Below, piece by piece: positions 22,477 through 32,096 of a stretch of DNA of 34,208 nt. The stretch is taken from assembly GCA_009840005.1 (NCBI GenBank), contig VXOR01000085.1:1-34208 (forward strand), written 5' to 3'. How positions within the stretch are numbered: position 1 is the stretch's first letter; every line of letters starts with the position of its first letter. A program made the translations under genes and the position numbers. The stretch is from Gemmatimonadota bacterium. GTDB taxonomy: Bacteria; Latescibacterota; UBA2968; UBA8231. Below the pieces are notes generated by a model. The model was not told where the DNA came from. It saw nothing but the letters and a program-made list of their open reading frames with translations, and searched no databases.

Positions 22477-24642
22477 ATGTACTGGTTGCCGATCGCGCTG
22501 CTGTTGTTAGCGGCACTGCAAGGCACGGCCGAGACGCGGAGCATTGCCATCGGCGGCGCGAGCGGATCGTCTTGGCAAGACGGCGGCGGCCAGATACAGG
22601 CGATTTTCCCGACCGGGGCCAGAGCGGTCGAGAGCGGCAACACCCCGGGTGGTGTGATCGATTTCGATCCTGGGGACCGGGAGGGTTGGATTTTTCCGCA
22701 GAATGTGGTCGAGGGCACCAATCTAGCGCTCGGCATACTCGGGCGCGGCGGTTCGGTCACCTCGCCGACGGTTCTCGAAGCGGGCATTGAGTCGCAGCTA
22801 GAGACGATGATCGACGGCGACGGCGCAACGGCATTGGAGCGCAAGAACGTGGCCGTCATTCGCGGCATGGCCATGGACTTCGACCTAGGCGCGCGCTTTG
22901 GCGTCAATCGCGTCCAGTTCTTCCCGCGCAATGGCCACCCGGATTTTCCCGCAGACCCGTTCCAAGAGGACTTCATCCGCGGCTACGAGCTGTTTTTCAA
23001 CGACGGCAGCGAGGAGACGCAAGGCGCGGGCGGCCCGGAATGGCGTTCGTTTCGGTTGAATGCTGCCAACCAAGACGCGCTAGTCGATCTGAGCATTCCC
23101 CCGCAATTTGTGCGCTTCATCCGCTTGCAGTCGCGCACCAGCAACGGTTTTGAGATTGCCGAGTTCCGCGTCTTTGGCACGGGCTTCGTGCCCACGGCCG
23201 AATACATATCCAACATATTCGACCTCGGCCCAGATTTGGGCTTGTGGGGGACCATTCGCTGGGTGGAGGAAAGCGTCGGCCCGGCTGGTTTTGCCAACGC
23301 GCGCGTGCGCACCCGCACCGGCTTGGACGACACCCCCCTAGTCTATACTCGGCGCTTCTTCTTCGAGGGGGTCCAAGTCGAGGTGCCGTGGCAAAAGAAT
23401 GCCGCAGTTGCAACCGAGGACGGCGAGGTCAATCTCGACCAAGCCGACTTAGCGCGTGCGCGTGCGCTCTTTGGCGCGTTGCCGCTGGAGGAGCGCAACG
23501 CCATCTCGTTGTCGTCGGACGACTACAAGGGCTTGGGTGCCGAGCGGGGCAATGTGGTCGCCGACCTAGACGCTTGGAGCCCGTGGTCCTCGCCCTACGA
23601 ATTGGGGACCAAGTTGACCGAGGCCGAGATCGAGGATAGCCAATTGGGCGTGCCGATTGTCTCGCCTGGGCCAAGGCGCTATATCCAGTTTCGCATCGAC
23701 TTTCTCAGCGAGGATTTGGAGGCGGCCACAGGCATTGGCCCGCTGGCCTTTACCGTGGCCTCGCCGCCGCCGGCCGCGCAGATTCTCGGCGAGATCTTTC
23801 CGCGGCAGGTCGATTTGGGCAAGCCGGTGGATTTCGTCTATGCGGTGATGCCCACGTCCATTCGGCTAGGCGTAGATACGGGCTTTGACGGTTTTGAGAT
23901 CGCCACGCCGGTGCGAGTAGAGGTCATTGAGTCCATTGAAGTCATCGATGCCGCTGGGCAGGTCGAGGCCGTGGACTTTTCAATGGCCGATCTGGCCGCG
24001 CTGCCAGCTACTGACGAGACCGGACGCTTTGCCATTGAGTCGGTCAATGCGCGCCGCTTTCGCGTGCGCTTCCCCCTCATTGCCGAAAGCGAGTTGGCGA
24101 CCGGGCGGACGGCCCAACTCAAAATTCGCTTTCGCAGCCGCGTGTTGCGCTACGGCACTAAGTTCGCCGGTTTTGCTTTCAACAGCGCCGAGGGAGATGT
24201 GGGGCAGGAGGTCGTCGCTGGCAACGTGGCCGCGTTGGCTCCCGGCGACGACGACATTGTGGCGGTTGGCACGGAGACAAGCCGGGGCCTTTCGGTGGAC
24301 GTGCCGCTGGCCGGCGGCAGCGCTCTGCTGATCAACGTTCGCGCCGATCCCCGGCCCTTCAGCCCCAACGGCGATGGAATCAACGACGCGACGCAGGTGT
24401 ACTACGATCTGAGCCGTTTGGTCAGCCCGTCCCCAGTCGATGTAGAAATCGTCGATTTGGCTGGACGTCGGGTGCGCCAGCTATTTTCCGGCCTCCAGGG
24501 CGGCGGCTCGTACGCCATGCCTTGGGACGGCGCGGATGCGAACGGGGACGCGCTGCCGCCGGGCATTTACTTAGTGCGCGTAACGCTAGCCAGCGATACA
24601 GGCGGCGAAAGCGCGGTTAGAACTGTCGAACTAGTGTACTGA
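22477..24642 (+). CDS. secreted discoidin-like / FlgD-Ig protein, paralogue 3
   Basis: A 721-residue exported protein starting MYWLPIALLLLAALQG. I chose ATG 22477 because GGGAGG precedes it by six to nine bases and a signal peptide follows at once; the open frame extending upstream overlaps the previous gene and shows nothing recognisable. Domains follow those of its neighbours: discoidin-like (MIDGDGATALE, MDFDLGARFGVNRVQFFPRN, FEIAEFRVFGTGF), the shared centre (NIFDLGPDLGLWGTIRW, PWSSPYELG, RRYIQFRIDF, LGEIFPRQVDLG, DTGFDGFEI) and a C-terminal FlgD-like Ig domain at about 622-721 (PFSPNGDGINDATQVYYDL, VDLAGRRVRQLF, PPGIYLVRV). The ending is VELVY, matching the hydrophobic-Tyr ends of the other two. 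The gap to the next gene is 14 bp. Confidence 0.8.
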   Translation: MYWLPIALLLLAALQGTAETRSIAIGGASGSSWQDGGGQIQAIFPTGARAVESGNTPGGVIDFDPGDREGWIFPQNVVEGTNLALGILGRGGSVTSPTVLEAGIESQLETMIDGDGATALERKNVAVIRGMAMDFDLGARFGVNRVQFFPRNGHPDFPADPFQEDFIRGYELFFNDGSEETQGAGGPEWRSFRLNAANQDALVDLSIPPQFVRFIRLQSRTSNGFEIAEFRVFGTGFVPTAEYISNIFDLGPDLGLWGTIRWVEESVGPAGFANARVRTRTGLDDTPLVYTRRFFFEGVQVEVPWQKNAAVATEDGEVNLDQADLARARALFGALPLEERNAISLSSDDYKGLGAERGNVVADLDAWSPWSSPYELGTKLTEAEIEDSQLGVPIVSPGPRRYIQFRIDFLSEDLEAATGIGPLAFTVASPPPAAQILGEIFPRQVDLGKPVDFVYAVMPTSIRLGVDTGFDGFEIATPVRVEVIESIEVIDAAGQVEAVDFSMADLAALPATDETGRFAIESVNARRFRVRFPLIAESELATGRTAQLKIRFRSRVLRYGTKFAGFAFNSAEGDVGQEVVAGNVAALAPGDDDIVAVGTETSRGLSVDVPLAGGSALLINVRADPRPFSPNGDGINDATQVYYDLSRLVSPSPVDVEIVDLAGRRVRQLFSGLQGGGSYAMPWDGADANGDALPPGIYLVRVTLASDTGGESAVRTVELVY

Positions 24643-24656
24643 TTAGGGAGGGTCTA

Positions 24657-27413
24657 ATGCGAGACCTACGGTGGATACTCGCCGCCTTGCTCATCGCGGC
24701 GATAAGTGCCCATGCCCAAGGCCGGCGCTGGGGCGCGGACATCACCTATGAGCCGCGAGGGCCGGGTGTGCTCTTCGACGCCTTGGATCCAACGATCAAA
24801 CGCTGGTACGTGCCGCAGGAGTTGTTTGCCGACTACGGTTGGCAGCAGTGGCAGTACACCAACTACGCGCGCGACGCGTACGAGCGCTACGTCAGCACCA
24901 CGATTGAAGGCTCCCCGTTTTACGATCTATACGGCAACTACTTGACGCGCGGCTGGCTCATCTACGACTGGACCCAGAACCAGCCCGTGCAATTTGGTTC
25001 GTCCATCTTCAAGGATCCGCGCTTTAACAACTGGTTCAACGCGGTTACCATTAGCTCGGACTCGCAGGGGCAGTTCTACTACGCGATCACAGTGGGCGAT
25101 CGAATCCGCACGACCCTGACCCCGCTCACCTTCTCCAAGCCAGCCTTCAGCGGCGTGCAGATGGACTTTGCCGCAGACAAGTACGAGGGCACCCTGCTCT
25201 TTTCGCGGGTGAGCCGTCCGGTCATCGGCAGCACGCCCACCGCCCCCACTGGCATCTCCAATGCCACCAATCTGATGGCTGGCCGCGCCGTAGTGCAGAT
25301 CGGCGATTTCGTGGCCGTGGGGGCCAACTTAGTCAATGCGCGCAACTCCACCACGGTGGCCGACGCGTTTGAGCGCAATCCCTTCGTCGGCACCCTCGCG
25401 GCCAATCAGGGCAGCCTGCCGGTCTCGGGCCTTGCCTTGGTCCTCAGCGACGACTCGCCCGAGGACGGTCGGGGCGGAGCGACCTTGTTTTCGCACGACA
25501 TCCTCTTGACGAGCGAGGATCCAGAGACGGGGGAGCGCGAGCAATTTAGGCTCCGCGACGTGGTCTCCGATCCGGCGCGGTGGCCCGTGGTGTCGGGCGG
25601 GGCGCCCAAGGAAGGGGCCTTGGCGGCCGACGGCGACGAGAAAATCGTCATCAACTACGACTTCACGGATATCGCCTATACCGGCCCGCGCCCCTCGGAG
25701 CTCGTCGCCGTGCAGTTCGACTTGGTCTTGGCCAATGACTACAAGGTGCAGGTTTGGTCCGACCGGCAGACGGGCAGCCGTGCGCTGCCGGTCTTACCGC
25801 TGACGGGCCAGGACATTGAGGATCAGTCCCCGGCGTTGTTCGACATCCTCAGCGCCGAGGGCAATGTGCAGGACAATTCCAACCAGCAGCGGGTCGTCTT
25901 CGACTATGGCTTGCCATCGTCCCGCTTGATCTACGGCTTCACTGTAGAAGCCACGGATATCAAGGGCGTGGACTTATACGCGGAATTCGACGTCAGCCGT
26001 GCGTACAGCCAGTACCCCAACCCAGCGCGTCAAGCAGCCGATCGCTCGCTGGCCACGCACGCCCGCGACGCCGAGGCTTGGATGGTCAACGCCTCAAAGG
26101 TGGCCGCGCCGTTTTACTTTTTCGGCGAGGCGTACAGCATGGACCCGGATTACTCGACGAGTTCGTTTATCGTCGATGACGGCGGGGACATTACCTATGA
26201 CAATCCGCGCACGTCCCTGTACGAGTTGGTTGACGACAACGACGACCAAGACCGCTCGGCCGATTGGTTCCGCTTCTCGCAGGGCGGCGGCGATGTGGCT
26301 GTCTTTCCGGGGTGGGACGAGAACAACGACTTTGTTTCCGACTTCAACCAGAACGACAATCGCACTCTCAACAACCGCATCCCAGATTACGAAGAGCCCT
26401 TCTTCCGCTATGCGGCCGATCGCCCGGAGTTTTTGTTTGGCATCGACCTGAACAACAATGGTTGGATCGACCGCTTTGAAAACGACGACTTGCCCGACTA
26501 CCCCTACAAGGTCGATCGCCGGGGCTATAACCTGTACGCCGGTATTTTTCTCGACCCGCACACGCGGCTGACGCTGGGCAGGCTGAATGAAAAGAGCCTA
26601 GCCTCCGACGGGCGCAACCGCGCTGCGTATGGCCTGCTGACCTATGACCGCGACTTCACTTGGGGCCGGGTGCGGGCCTTTGAGATGCTGCGGCGCGTGG
26701 AAGACGATATCGCCGACGACCGGCGCGAGATGACGCCGCACCTCGAAGTCAACTCGCTCGCGCTGGTGCGCGACATTCTACCGGCGCGGGACACGTGGAT
26801 CAACACGACCTATTTACAGCTCAATTACCAGCCGCTCGACAACCTAAATGCGATCAACAAGTTCAAGTATGAGCGCTTTTGGCAGCAGGGCAGTGCGTTC
26901 AAAAGCCGCGTCAAAGGCCCGGCGCTCAACCAAGGCAGCCACTTGATTGGGTTGATCAACAAAGCGGATTACACCTTCGGCTTGGCTGGCTTCAAGTTGC
27001 AGCCCAAGGTCAAGAGCGAGTATCTCAACCAGACTGCATTTGAAGCACGTGCTGAGGACCGCGAGGAATGGGTCGGCACGGGCATCGTGCTGCTGAGCCA
27101 TCCGCTGTTGAGCCAGTCGCTGGTAGAAACGGGCGTCGAGTTTTCCCTGTTCCGGGACTTGATCCTCGACGAGGACGAGCAGCTCACCAACGGCCCGGCC
27201 GGGCCTACGGGCGACTTCCGCAACTTGGTGCTGGCCCTGCAATGGTCCAGCGCTGGGTCCTACTTGGGCTACCGGCTGACGACGCAGTTTGGCTTTAGCT
27301 ATACGCGCCTGTGGGAGGAGCGGGTGATTATCGGCAGCGAAGGTTTAGAGCGGACGAATGAAGTCAGTGCCTTTAGCACCAGCTTCATAACCGTGTACGC
27401 GGGGCTGGAGTAA
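24657..27413 (+). CDS. large predicted outer-membrane beta-barrel/surface protein, paralogue A
   Basis: A 918-residue exported protein (signal WILAALLIAAISAHAQ). It opens with WYVPQELF, YTNYARDAYERYV, FYDLYGNYL and GWLIYDW, all shared with the next gene. The central part has acidic loops of calcium-binding type: DENNDFVSDFNQND at about 554-567 and DLNNNGWIDRFEND at about 597-610. The last 300 residues are alternating polar and hydrophobic strands (YNLYAGIFLDPHTRLTLG, YGLLTYDRDFTWGRVRAFEML, LGYRLTTQFGFSYTRLW) of outer-membrane barrel style. No named family is recognised. GGGAGGG precedes the ATG. Its place directly after the three discoidin/FlgD-Ig genes suggests they work with it at the surface; a transport or anchoring role is inference. 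Confidence 0.7.
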   Translation: MRDLRWILAALLIAAISAHAQGRRWGADITYEPRGPGVLFDALDPTIKRWYVPQELFADYGWQQWQYTNYARDAYERYVSTTIEGSPFYDLYGNYLTRGWLIYDWTQNQPVQFGSSIFKDPRFNNWFNAVTISSDSQGQFYYAITVGDRIRTTLTPLTFSKPAFSGVQMDFAADKYEGTLLFSRVSRPVIGSTPTAPTGISNATNLMAGRAVVQIGDFVAVGANLVNARNSTTVADAFERNPFVGTLAANQGSLPVSGLALVLSDDSPEDGRGGATLFSHDILLTSEDPETGEREQFRLRDVVSDPARWPVVSGGAPKEGALAADGDEKIVINYDFTDIAYTGPRPSELVAVQFDLVLANDYKVQVWSDRQTGSRALPVLPLTGQDIEDQSPALFDILSAEGNVQDNSNQQRVVFDYGLPSSRLIYGFTVEATDIKGVDLYAEFDVSRAYSQYPNPARQAADRSLATHARDAEAWMVNASKVAAPFYFFGEAYSMDPDYSTSSFIVDDGGDITYDNPRTSLYELVDDNDDQDRSADWFRFSQGGGDVAVFPGWDENNDFVSDFNQNDNRTLNNRIPDYEEPFFRYAADRPEFLFGIDLNNNGWIDRFENDDLPDYPYKVDRRGYNLYAGIFLDPHTRLTLGRLNEKSLASDGRNRAAYGLLTYDRDFTWGRVRAFEMLRRVEDDIADDRREMTPHLEVNSLALVRDILPARDTWINTTYLQLNYQPLDNLNAINKFKYERFWQQGSAFKSRVKGPALNQGSHLIGLINKADYTFGLAGFKLQPKVKSEYLNQTAFEARAEDREEWVGTGIVLLSHPLLSQSLVETGVEFSLFRDLILDEDEQLTNGPAGPTGDFRNLVLALQWSSAGSYLGYRLTTQFGFSYTRLWEERVIIGSEGLERTNEVSAFSTSFITVYAGLE

Positions 27414-27438
27414 TCCTATATCACGTACAAGATGAATC

Positions 27439-27466
27439 CGCAGATGGACGCAGACAGACGCAGAAT
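27439..27466. repeat. GACGCAGA-type dispersed repeat remnant
   Basis: CCGCAGATGGACGCAGACAG continues into GACGCAGAAT, with GACGCAGA at 27447-27454 and again at 27457-27464 (10-bp period). It sits in the gap before paralogue B. Similar strings recur in intergenic DNA of many bacteria, which supports reading this stretch as non-coding rather than as the N-terminus of the next protein. Confidence 0.4.
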
Positions 27467-27521
27467 AGAATGCACGAGACGATTCACATCTAGGATTGTT
27501 CAAATCATTCTGGATTGTTAT

Positions 27522-30380
27522 ATGAACGCCAGTTTGCGCCGCGTCGGCGCTCTCTGCTGGGTCGCGCTGCTTGGGGCCGCGCCGCTCAACGCCCAGCGCG
27601 AGGATTACGGCAGCCGCTTAGGCCGCATCGAAACGGACCAGCCGATCTACTATTCGGCCGGCACGGGGCTGCGCATGGAGGCCGTCTATCCCTCGTTGCA
27701 GAAGTGGTATCTGCCGCAGGAAATCGCCGGCGAGTACCGCCGCCAGTGGGCCTACACCAACTACGCGCGGGACCCCTATCGGCGCTACCTCGATCCGGGG
27801 TTGGAGGGCGGGTACTTCTACGACCTCTATGGGCGCTTCTTGAACAAGGGCTGGTTGATCTACGACTGGCGTCAGATCCAGCCGACCGGCTCGGGCGGTT
27901 CGGGCATTTTGCAGGCCGGCCAATACGGCTCGTGGTTCCGCAACTTGGTCATTGCCGGCGACACCAAGGGGCAGCACTACTTCTCGGTGCTCATCGGCGA
28001 CGAGATCTTCGCCATGCTGACGCCCATGACCTTTCGCAAGACCGCGTACAATGGGGTTATGTTCAACTACGCGGCCGACCGCCTGACGGCCACCGTGCTC
28101 ATGTCGCGGATCAACTTGCCGCTGTTCCGCACCGACCCCTTTCCCGTGACAGAGGACAATTTCACCAACCTCATCGGCGGGCGCGTGGTCTTGGACTTGG
28201 GTGCTACGACGCGGATCGGCGGCACCTTTCTCAACGCGCACAACGGCCGGACGGCCTCCGACCGCTTTGAGGGCCACCCGCTCAAGGGCAAGCTGACGAG
28301 CGGCCAGCTAGACGGACGCATCGACCGCATCGTGGTGCGGCTGACCGACGATTCGCCCGAAGACGAGGGGGGCGGGGCCGTGCTTTTTGGTAGCGACATT
28401 GAGATTGAGACGCGGATCGGCGACCGCGACACCCTGCTGATTGGCAGCGAGATTGGCTTTGCACCGCGCATCGTCGGTGGAATCGAGCGGGGAGGTTTTC
28501 TGACGGCCGAGGGCCGGGGCGAGGCGAGCCAGATTTTGCTCGAATATGTGTTTTCTGACGAAGATCCAGCGGTCGCGGATCTAGAATCTGTAGTGCCGAG
28601 CGTGGACCTGGTCAACCAAATCAGCCGGGTGCGCTTCCGCTTGGTGTTGGGCAACGACTACAAGGTAGAGGTCACGTCCAACCGCCAGACCGACAACAGT
28701 CCCAGCGGCGAGCAGCCGCAGTTTCGCACGGTCGCCCGGGCCGAGGGCAACGTCTGGGACAACTCCAACCAGCGGACGGTGGTTTTTGACTACGGACTGC
28801 CGACGGCGACGCAGGTGGCCGGGCTGACGCTTCAGGCCGACGATTGGGTTGGCTTCCGCGTGTACGGCGAATTCAACGTCAACCACCAGTTCACTCAGTA
28901 CCCGACGCGGACGCGGGATACGCACAAGGCGTCCTCGGGCATTGCTGGGGATCGTGCGGCCCTTGGCTGGATGGTCAATGTCTCGCGCCGCTTTGCGCCG
29001 TTTTACTTTTTTGGCGAGGCATTTGGCCTAGACGCCGAGTACGACACGAGCCCGCGCTTTGTCGATAGCGGCGGTCGGGTGGATTGGTCCAACGACGACG
29101 AAGCGCGGTCGCGACACGTGTACGACTTTGTCGATGACAACGACGACAACGACCGCATCAACGACCAAAAGCGCCGCTTTGACGACGGCCGCATCGGTGA
29201 GCAGCGCCAGGGCCGCGCGCGCACCTTTGAGGGTTTTGCCGACGACGCGGTCTTCCCGGGCCTCGACGAGAACAACGACTTCATTTCCGACTTCAATCAA
29301 AACGATCTGCGCGAGCGTCCCAATTTCTTGCCCGACTACGAAGAGCCTTTTCTCCGCTACAATGTCGATCGGCCCGAGTATCTCTTTGCCCTCGATTTGA
29401 ACAACAATGGCTGGGGCGACCGCTTTGAAAACGACGAAGAGCCCGATTACCCCTACAAGCGCGACCGGCGCGGGTACAACGCCTATTTAAGTGCGGAACT
29501 CCGACCTGAACTCAAGCTGACGACTGGGCAGGTGTGGGAGCACAAGCCGACGACGGGTGCGCGCAACCGCACGTACTATGCCCTGCTGGCGTACGAACAG
29601 AGCTTTGCCGGGTTGGGCACGCTGACGGCGTATAATTCGTTCAAGTGGGCTGCCGATGAGATCGCCGAAGACTTGGTGCAGTGGATCCAACTGCGCCCCG
29701 TACTGGGCCGCCCGAGCAACTCTCCCGGCGGCATGACCGCCATCCGCGACCCGCTGGGCATGGGCGACGCCTTGGTCAACAAGCTGTGGATAGGCGCTGA
29801 GCGCCGCGGCCGCGATGGCCTCCAGAGCGAGAGCAAGCTGCTGTATGAATTCATGCAGCAACGGCGCGAGGATGCCGTTGACCGCGAGGGTCGCCCCTTG
29901 CAGCGCAATGCGCGGCGCTTTGGGCTGATCAACAAGGCCGAATACCCAGTGCATCTGGGTCGTATAACCGCGCTGCCGCGCCTCAAGCACGAGTTGTTCA
30001 TGGACGATACTCCGTTCAATATTGAGCGGCAGCTAGGCACCCCCACGGCCGAGCGCCGCGACTGGAGCGCGCTGGCCTCGATATTGGTAAAGGTGCCTTT
30101 TATGAAGCGCTCGGTCGTACAGTTCGGCACGGAGTACTTGCACTTCCGCGACATGGTTGTGGACGAGGCCACCGTCAACGCAGGTGATACCACCGGGGAT
30201 TACAACGAGACGTCCTTTGCCGTGCAATTGTCCAATACGACCTCGTATTTGGGCTATAAGCTCATGTCCCAAGTGGGGCTGCGCGTTGACAAGCGGCGGA
30301 TAGAGCTCGCGGAGGAGAAGGCCCGCACTGAAACCAGTGGATTGACCTTTGTCACAGTACAAGCAGGACTTAGTGAGTAG
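27522..30380 (+). CDS. large predicted outer-membrane beta-barrel/surface protein, paralogue B
   Basis: A 952-residue exported protein, MNASLRRVGALCWVALLGAAPLNAQ at the start being a Sec signal. I placed the start at ATG 27522; an ATG 30 codons earlier would translate an intergenic-type repeat and bury the signal peptide. It matches paralogue A throughout: WYLPQEI, YTNYARDPYRRYL, FYDLYGRFL, GWLIYDW, VVFDYGLP, FAPFYFFGEAFGLD, calcium-type loops DENNDFISDFNQND (about 582) and DLNNNGWGDRFEND (about 625), then barrel-like strands to the end (LGYKLMSQVGLRVD, LTFVTVQAGLSE). It may pair with or substitute for paralogue A. The ribosome site is weak (GGAT). The following foldase gene starts inside its last eight bases. 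Confidence 0.7.
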   Translation: MNASLRRVGALCWVALLGAAPLNAQREDYGSRLGRIETDQPIYYSAGTGLRMEAVYPSLQKWYLPQEIAGEYRRQWAYTNYARDPYRRYLDPGLEGGYFYDLYGRFLNKGWLIYDWRQIQPTGSGGSGILQAGQYGSWFRNLVIAGDTKGQHYFSVLIGDEIFAMLTPMTFRKTAYNGVMFNYAADRLTATVLMSRINLPLFRTDPFPVTEDNFTNLIGGRVVLDLGATTRIGGTFLNAHNGRTASDRFEGHPLKGKLTSGQLDGRIDRIVVRLTDDSPEDEGGGAVLFGSDIEIETRIGDRDTLLIGSEIGFAPRIVGGIERGGFLTAEGRGEASQILLEYVFSDEDPAVADLESVVPSVDLVNQISRVRFRLVLGNDYKVEVTSNRQTDNSPSGEQPQFRTVARAEGNVWDNSNQRTVVFDYGLPTATQVAGLTLQADDWVGFRVYGEFNVNHQFTQYPTRTRDTHKASSGIAGDRAALGWMVNVSRRFAPFYFFGEAFGLDAEYDTSPRFVDSGGRVDWSNDDEARSRHVYDFVDDNDDNDRINDQKRRFDDGRIGEQRQGRARTFEGFADDAVFPGLDENNDFISDFNQNDLRERPNFLPDYEEPFLRYNVDRPEYLFALDLNNNGWGDRFENDEEPDYPYKRDRRGYNAYLSAELRPELKLTTGQVWEHKPTTGARNRTYYALLAYEQSFAGLGTLTAYNSFKWAADEIAEDLVQWIQLRPVLGRPSNSPGGMTAIRDPLGMGDALVNKLWIGAERRGRDGLQSESKLLYEFMQQRREDAVDREGRPLQRNARRFGLINKAEYPVHLGRITALPRLKHELFMDDTPFNIERQLGTPTAERRDWSALASILVKVPFMKRSVVQFGTEYLHFRDMVVDEATVNAGDTTGDYNETSFAVQLSNTTSYLGYKLMSQVGLRVDKRRIELAEEKARTETSGLTFVTVQAGLSE

Positions 30381-32085
30381 AAGTAGATCGAAGCACGCGG
30401 TATGTTGGCTGTGGCTCCTCGTTTGCTGGAGCTGCAGCACCCCCACCGAGGACTTGGTGGTGGCCCGAGTCGGTGAGGTGGAAATCGACGCCCCCCAATT
30501 GCTGGAGTTTGAAGAAAGGCTACACCCCGATCTGCGGAGCAAAAAGACGGGTTCGGACGCCTATTTCGACTACTTGCAGACCATAATCGACAAGGAGCTC
30601 ATGGTCCTAGAGGCCAAAAAGCGGGGCCTCGACCAGCGCGCCGACTTCCGCCGCAAGATGGACAAGCTGCATAGCGACCGCGTCTTGCGCCGCTTTTTGC
30701 AGCTAGAGGTGCATGACAAGATCGTCCACACGCAAGAGGAAATGCTGGCCCACCAGCGAGAGACGGGCCGCGACCGCGTCGTGCAGGTGCGGCGCATCGT
30801 AGTCGCCACAGTAGAAGAGGCGCGAGCGATCAAGGCGGCCTTGGAGGGCGGCGACGACTTTGACGCATGGGCTAGCCACAACTTGCTCGATGAGATCCAG
30901 CTAGAGGGGGGCCGCTACCTGATCAAGGACGAGCTGTACCCACGCATCTTGCAGGAGAAGGTCTTTCCGCTGGCACCGGGCCAGTTCTCGGAGCCAGTGC
31001 TCTTCAACGACCAGTTCGGCGTGTACGAGATAACAGCCGAAGCGCCGGTCAAGCTCTCGGTCGTACAGTCGGTCATCGAGGCTGAGTTGCTCAGAGAGAA
31101 ACTGCCGCCGGCCGTACAGGCGCTGTCGGCCCGCTTGCGGCAGGAACTCGACTTTGTGGTTCACGCGCAAGCCTTGGAGCGCGTGCGCGGCCGCATCGGG
31201 CAGGGTGCCAAGGCGTTTTCTGCGGAGGAGCGCGAGCAGCCGATCTACGAGCACGAGGCTTCGACGGTGAGCTCAGCCGAACCGAGCGGCACATTTACCA
31301 TCGGCGATCTGCTCGATTTTGCCCGCGAGCTAGGCGTCGGTTTCCCAGAGGACGCGCCCGAACAGTTCGACTGGTTCGTCCGAGACATCGTCGAACCGCG
31401 CGCGCTGCTCTTGGCCGGCGCGTACACGGCAGGTGTTGACCGCGAAGAAGCAGTGGTCGCTTGGTTCCAAGAGCGGCAGTTATCGAACCTGCTGGTGGCC
31501 ATGCGCCGGGACGTGGTCGATGGCGTCTTCGCCAGCCGCGAAGAAGCCCAAGCGTTCTACGACCGCCACTCCAACCTTTTCCGCCCCCTCGAATCGATTG
31601 GCGTGCAGGAAATTTTAGTTCGCACCGAGGAGGAGGCGCTCGCATTGCGCGAGGAAGTGGAGCGCGGCGGCGACTTGGGCGCGCTGGCCGCCGAGCACAC
31701 CCTGCGCCGGCGCGGCAAAGCCAACCAGGGCGAGTTCCACCTGCATCCTTGGGAAAAGCAACAGTTTGTGCCACTCTTTGAGGCAGCACAAGGGCAAAAA
31801 ATCGGCGCACTCATCGGGCCGATCTCCTTGGAGGTCGCGGCCGCCGAGGTGCTGAGCTCCGAACCGATCAGTGGCCCGTACTACGCCATTTTCCGATTGC
31901 TCGATTCGACGATCAACGCCGCACCAAGGCCCTTCGCGCAGGCCGAGCGCCGCGCTCGGGCACTGGTGCGCCGCCAAAAGCAGGAGCGGCTCTTTGGGCA
32001 ATTCATCATCCAATTACGCCACGAGTACGCGGCGCAAATCGAGGTCTTCCGCGAACAGGTAGAGGCCCTCGTCCGCAACACATGA
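30373..32085 (+). CDS. periplasmic peptidyl-prolyl isomerase with two parvulin-like domains
   Basis: A 570-residue protein of SurA/PrsA type. A hydrophobic, Cys-containing N-terminus (WLWLLVCWSCS) suggests a lipoprotein or Sec signal. A helical chaperone-like segment follows (IIDKELMVLEAKKRGL, MDKLHSDRVLRRFLQL). Two parvulin-like regions lie at about 130-230 (VQVRRIVVATVEEARAI, LAPGQFSEPV) and about 400-520 (QEILVRTEEEALALREEV, LGALAAEH, QGEFHLHPW, IGALIGPIS). Such proteins fold outer-membrane and secreted clients. The start GTG 30373 overlaps the end of the preceding barrel gene; a TTG eight codons earlier is also possible. Co-translation with the barrel gene and position in this cluster suggest a dedicated foldase for the barrel and surface proteins. 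Confidence 0.8.
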   Translation: MSRSRSKHAVCWLWLLVCWSCSTPTEDLVVARVGEVEIDAPQLLEFEERLHPDLRSKKTGSDAYFDYLQTIIDKELMVLEAKKRGLDQRADFRRKMDKLHSDRVLRRFLQLEVHDKIVHTQEEMLAHQRETGRDRVVQVRRIVVATVEEARAIKAALEGGDDFDAWASHNLLDEIQLEGGRYLIKDELYPRILQEKVFPLAPGQFSEPVLFNDQFGVYEITAEAPVKLSVVQSVIEAELLREKLPPAVQALSARLRQELDFVVHAQALERVRGRIGQGAKAFSAEEREQPIYEHEASTVSSAEPSGTFTIGDLLDFARELGVGFPEDAPEQFDWFVRDIVEPRALLLAGAYTAGVDREEAVVAWFQERQLSNLLVAMRRDVVDGVFASREEAQAFYDRHSNLFRPLESIGVQEILVRTEEEALALREEVERGGDLGALAAEHTLRRRGKANQGEFHLHPWEKQQFVPLFEAAQGQKIGALIGPISLEVAAAEVLSSEPISGPYYAIFRLLDSTINAAPRPFAQAERRARALVRRQKQERLFGQFIIQLRHEYAAQIEVFREQVEALVRNT

Positions 32086-32090
32086 GGAGG
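32084..32090 (+). promoter_or_regulatory. ribosome binding site selecting a GTG start
   Basis: GAGGAGG at 32084-32090 is six bases from GTG 32097. An ATG at 32082 overlaps the previous stop (ATGA) but lies on top of this ribosome site and has none of its own. The GTG is preferred, though coupled initiation at the ATG cannot be excluded. Confidence 0.55.
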
Positions 32091-32096
32091 CGAAAA

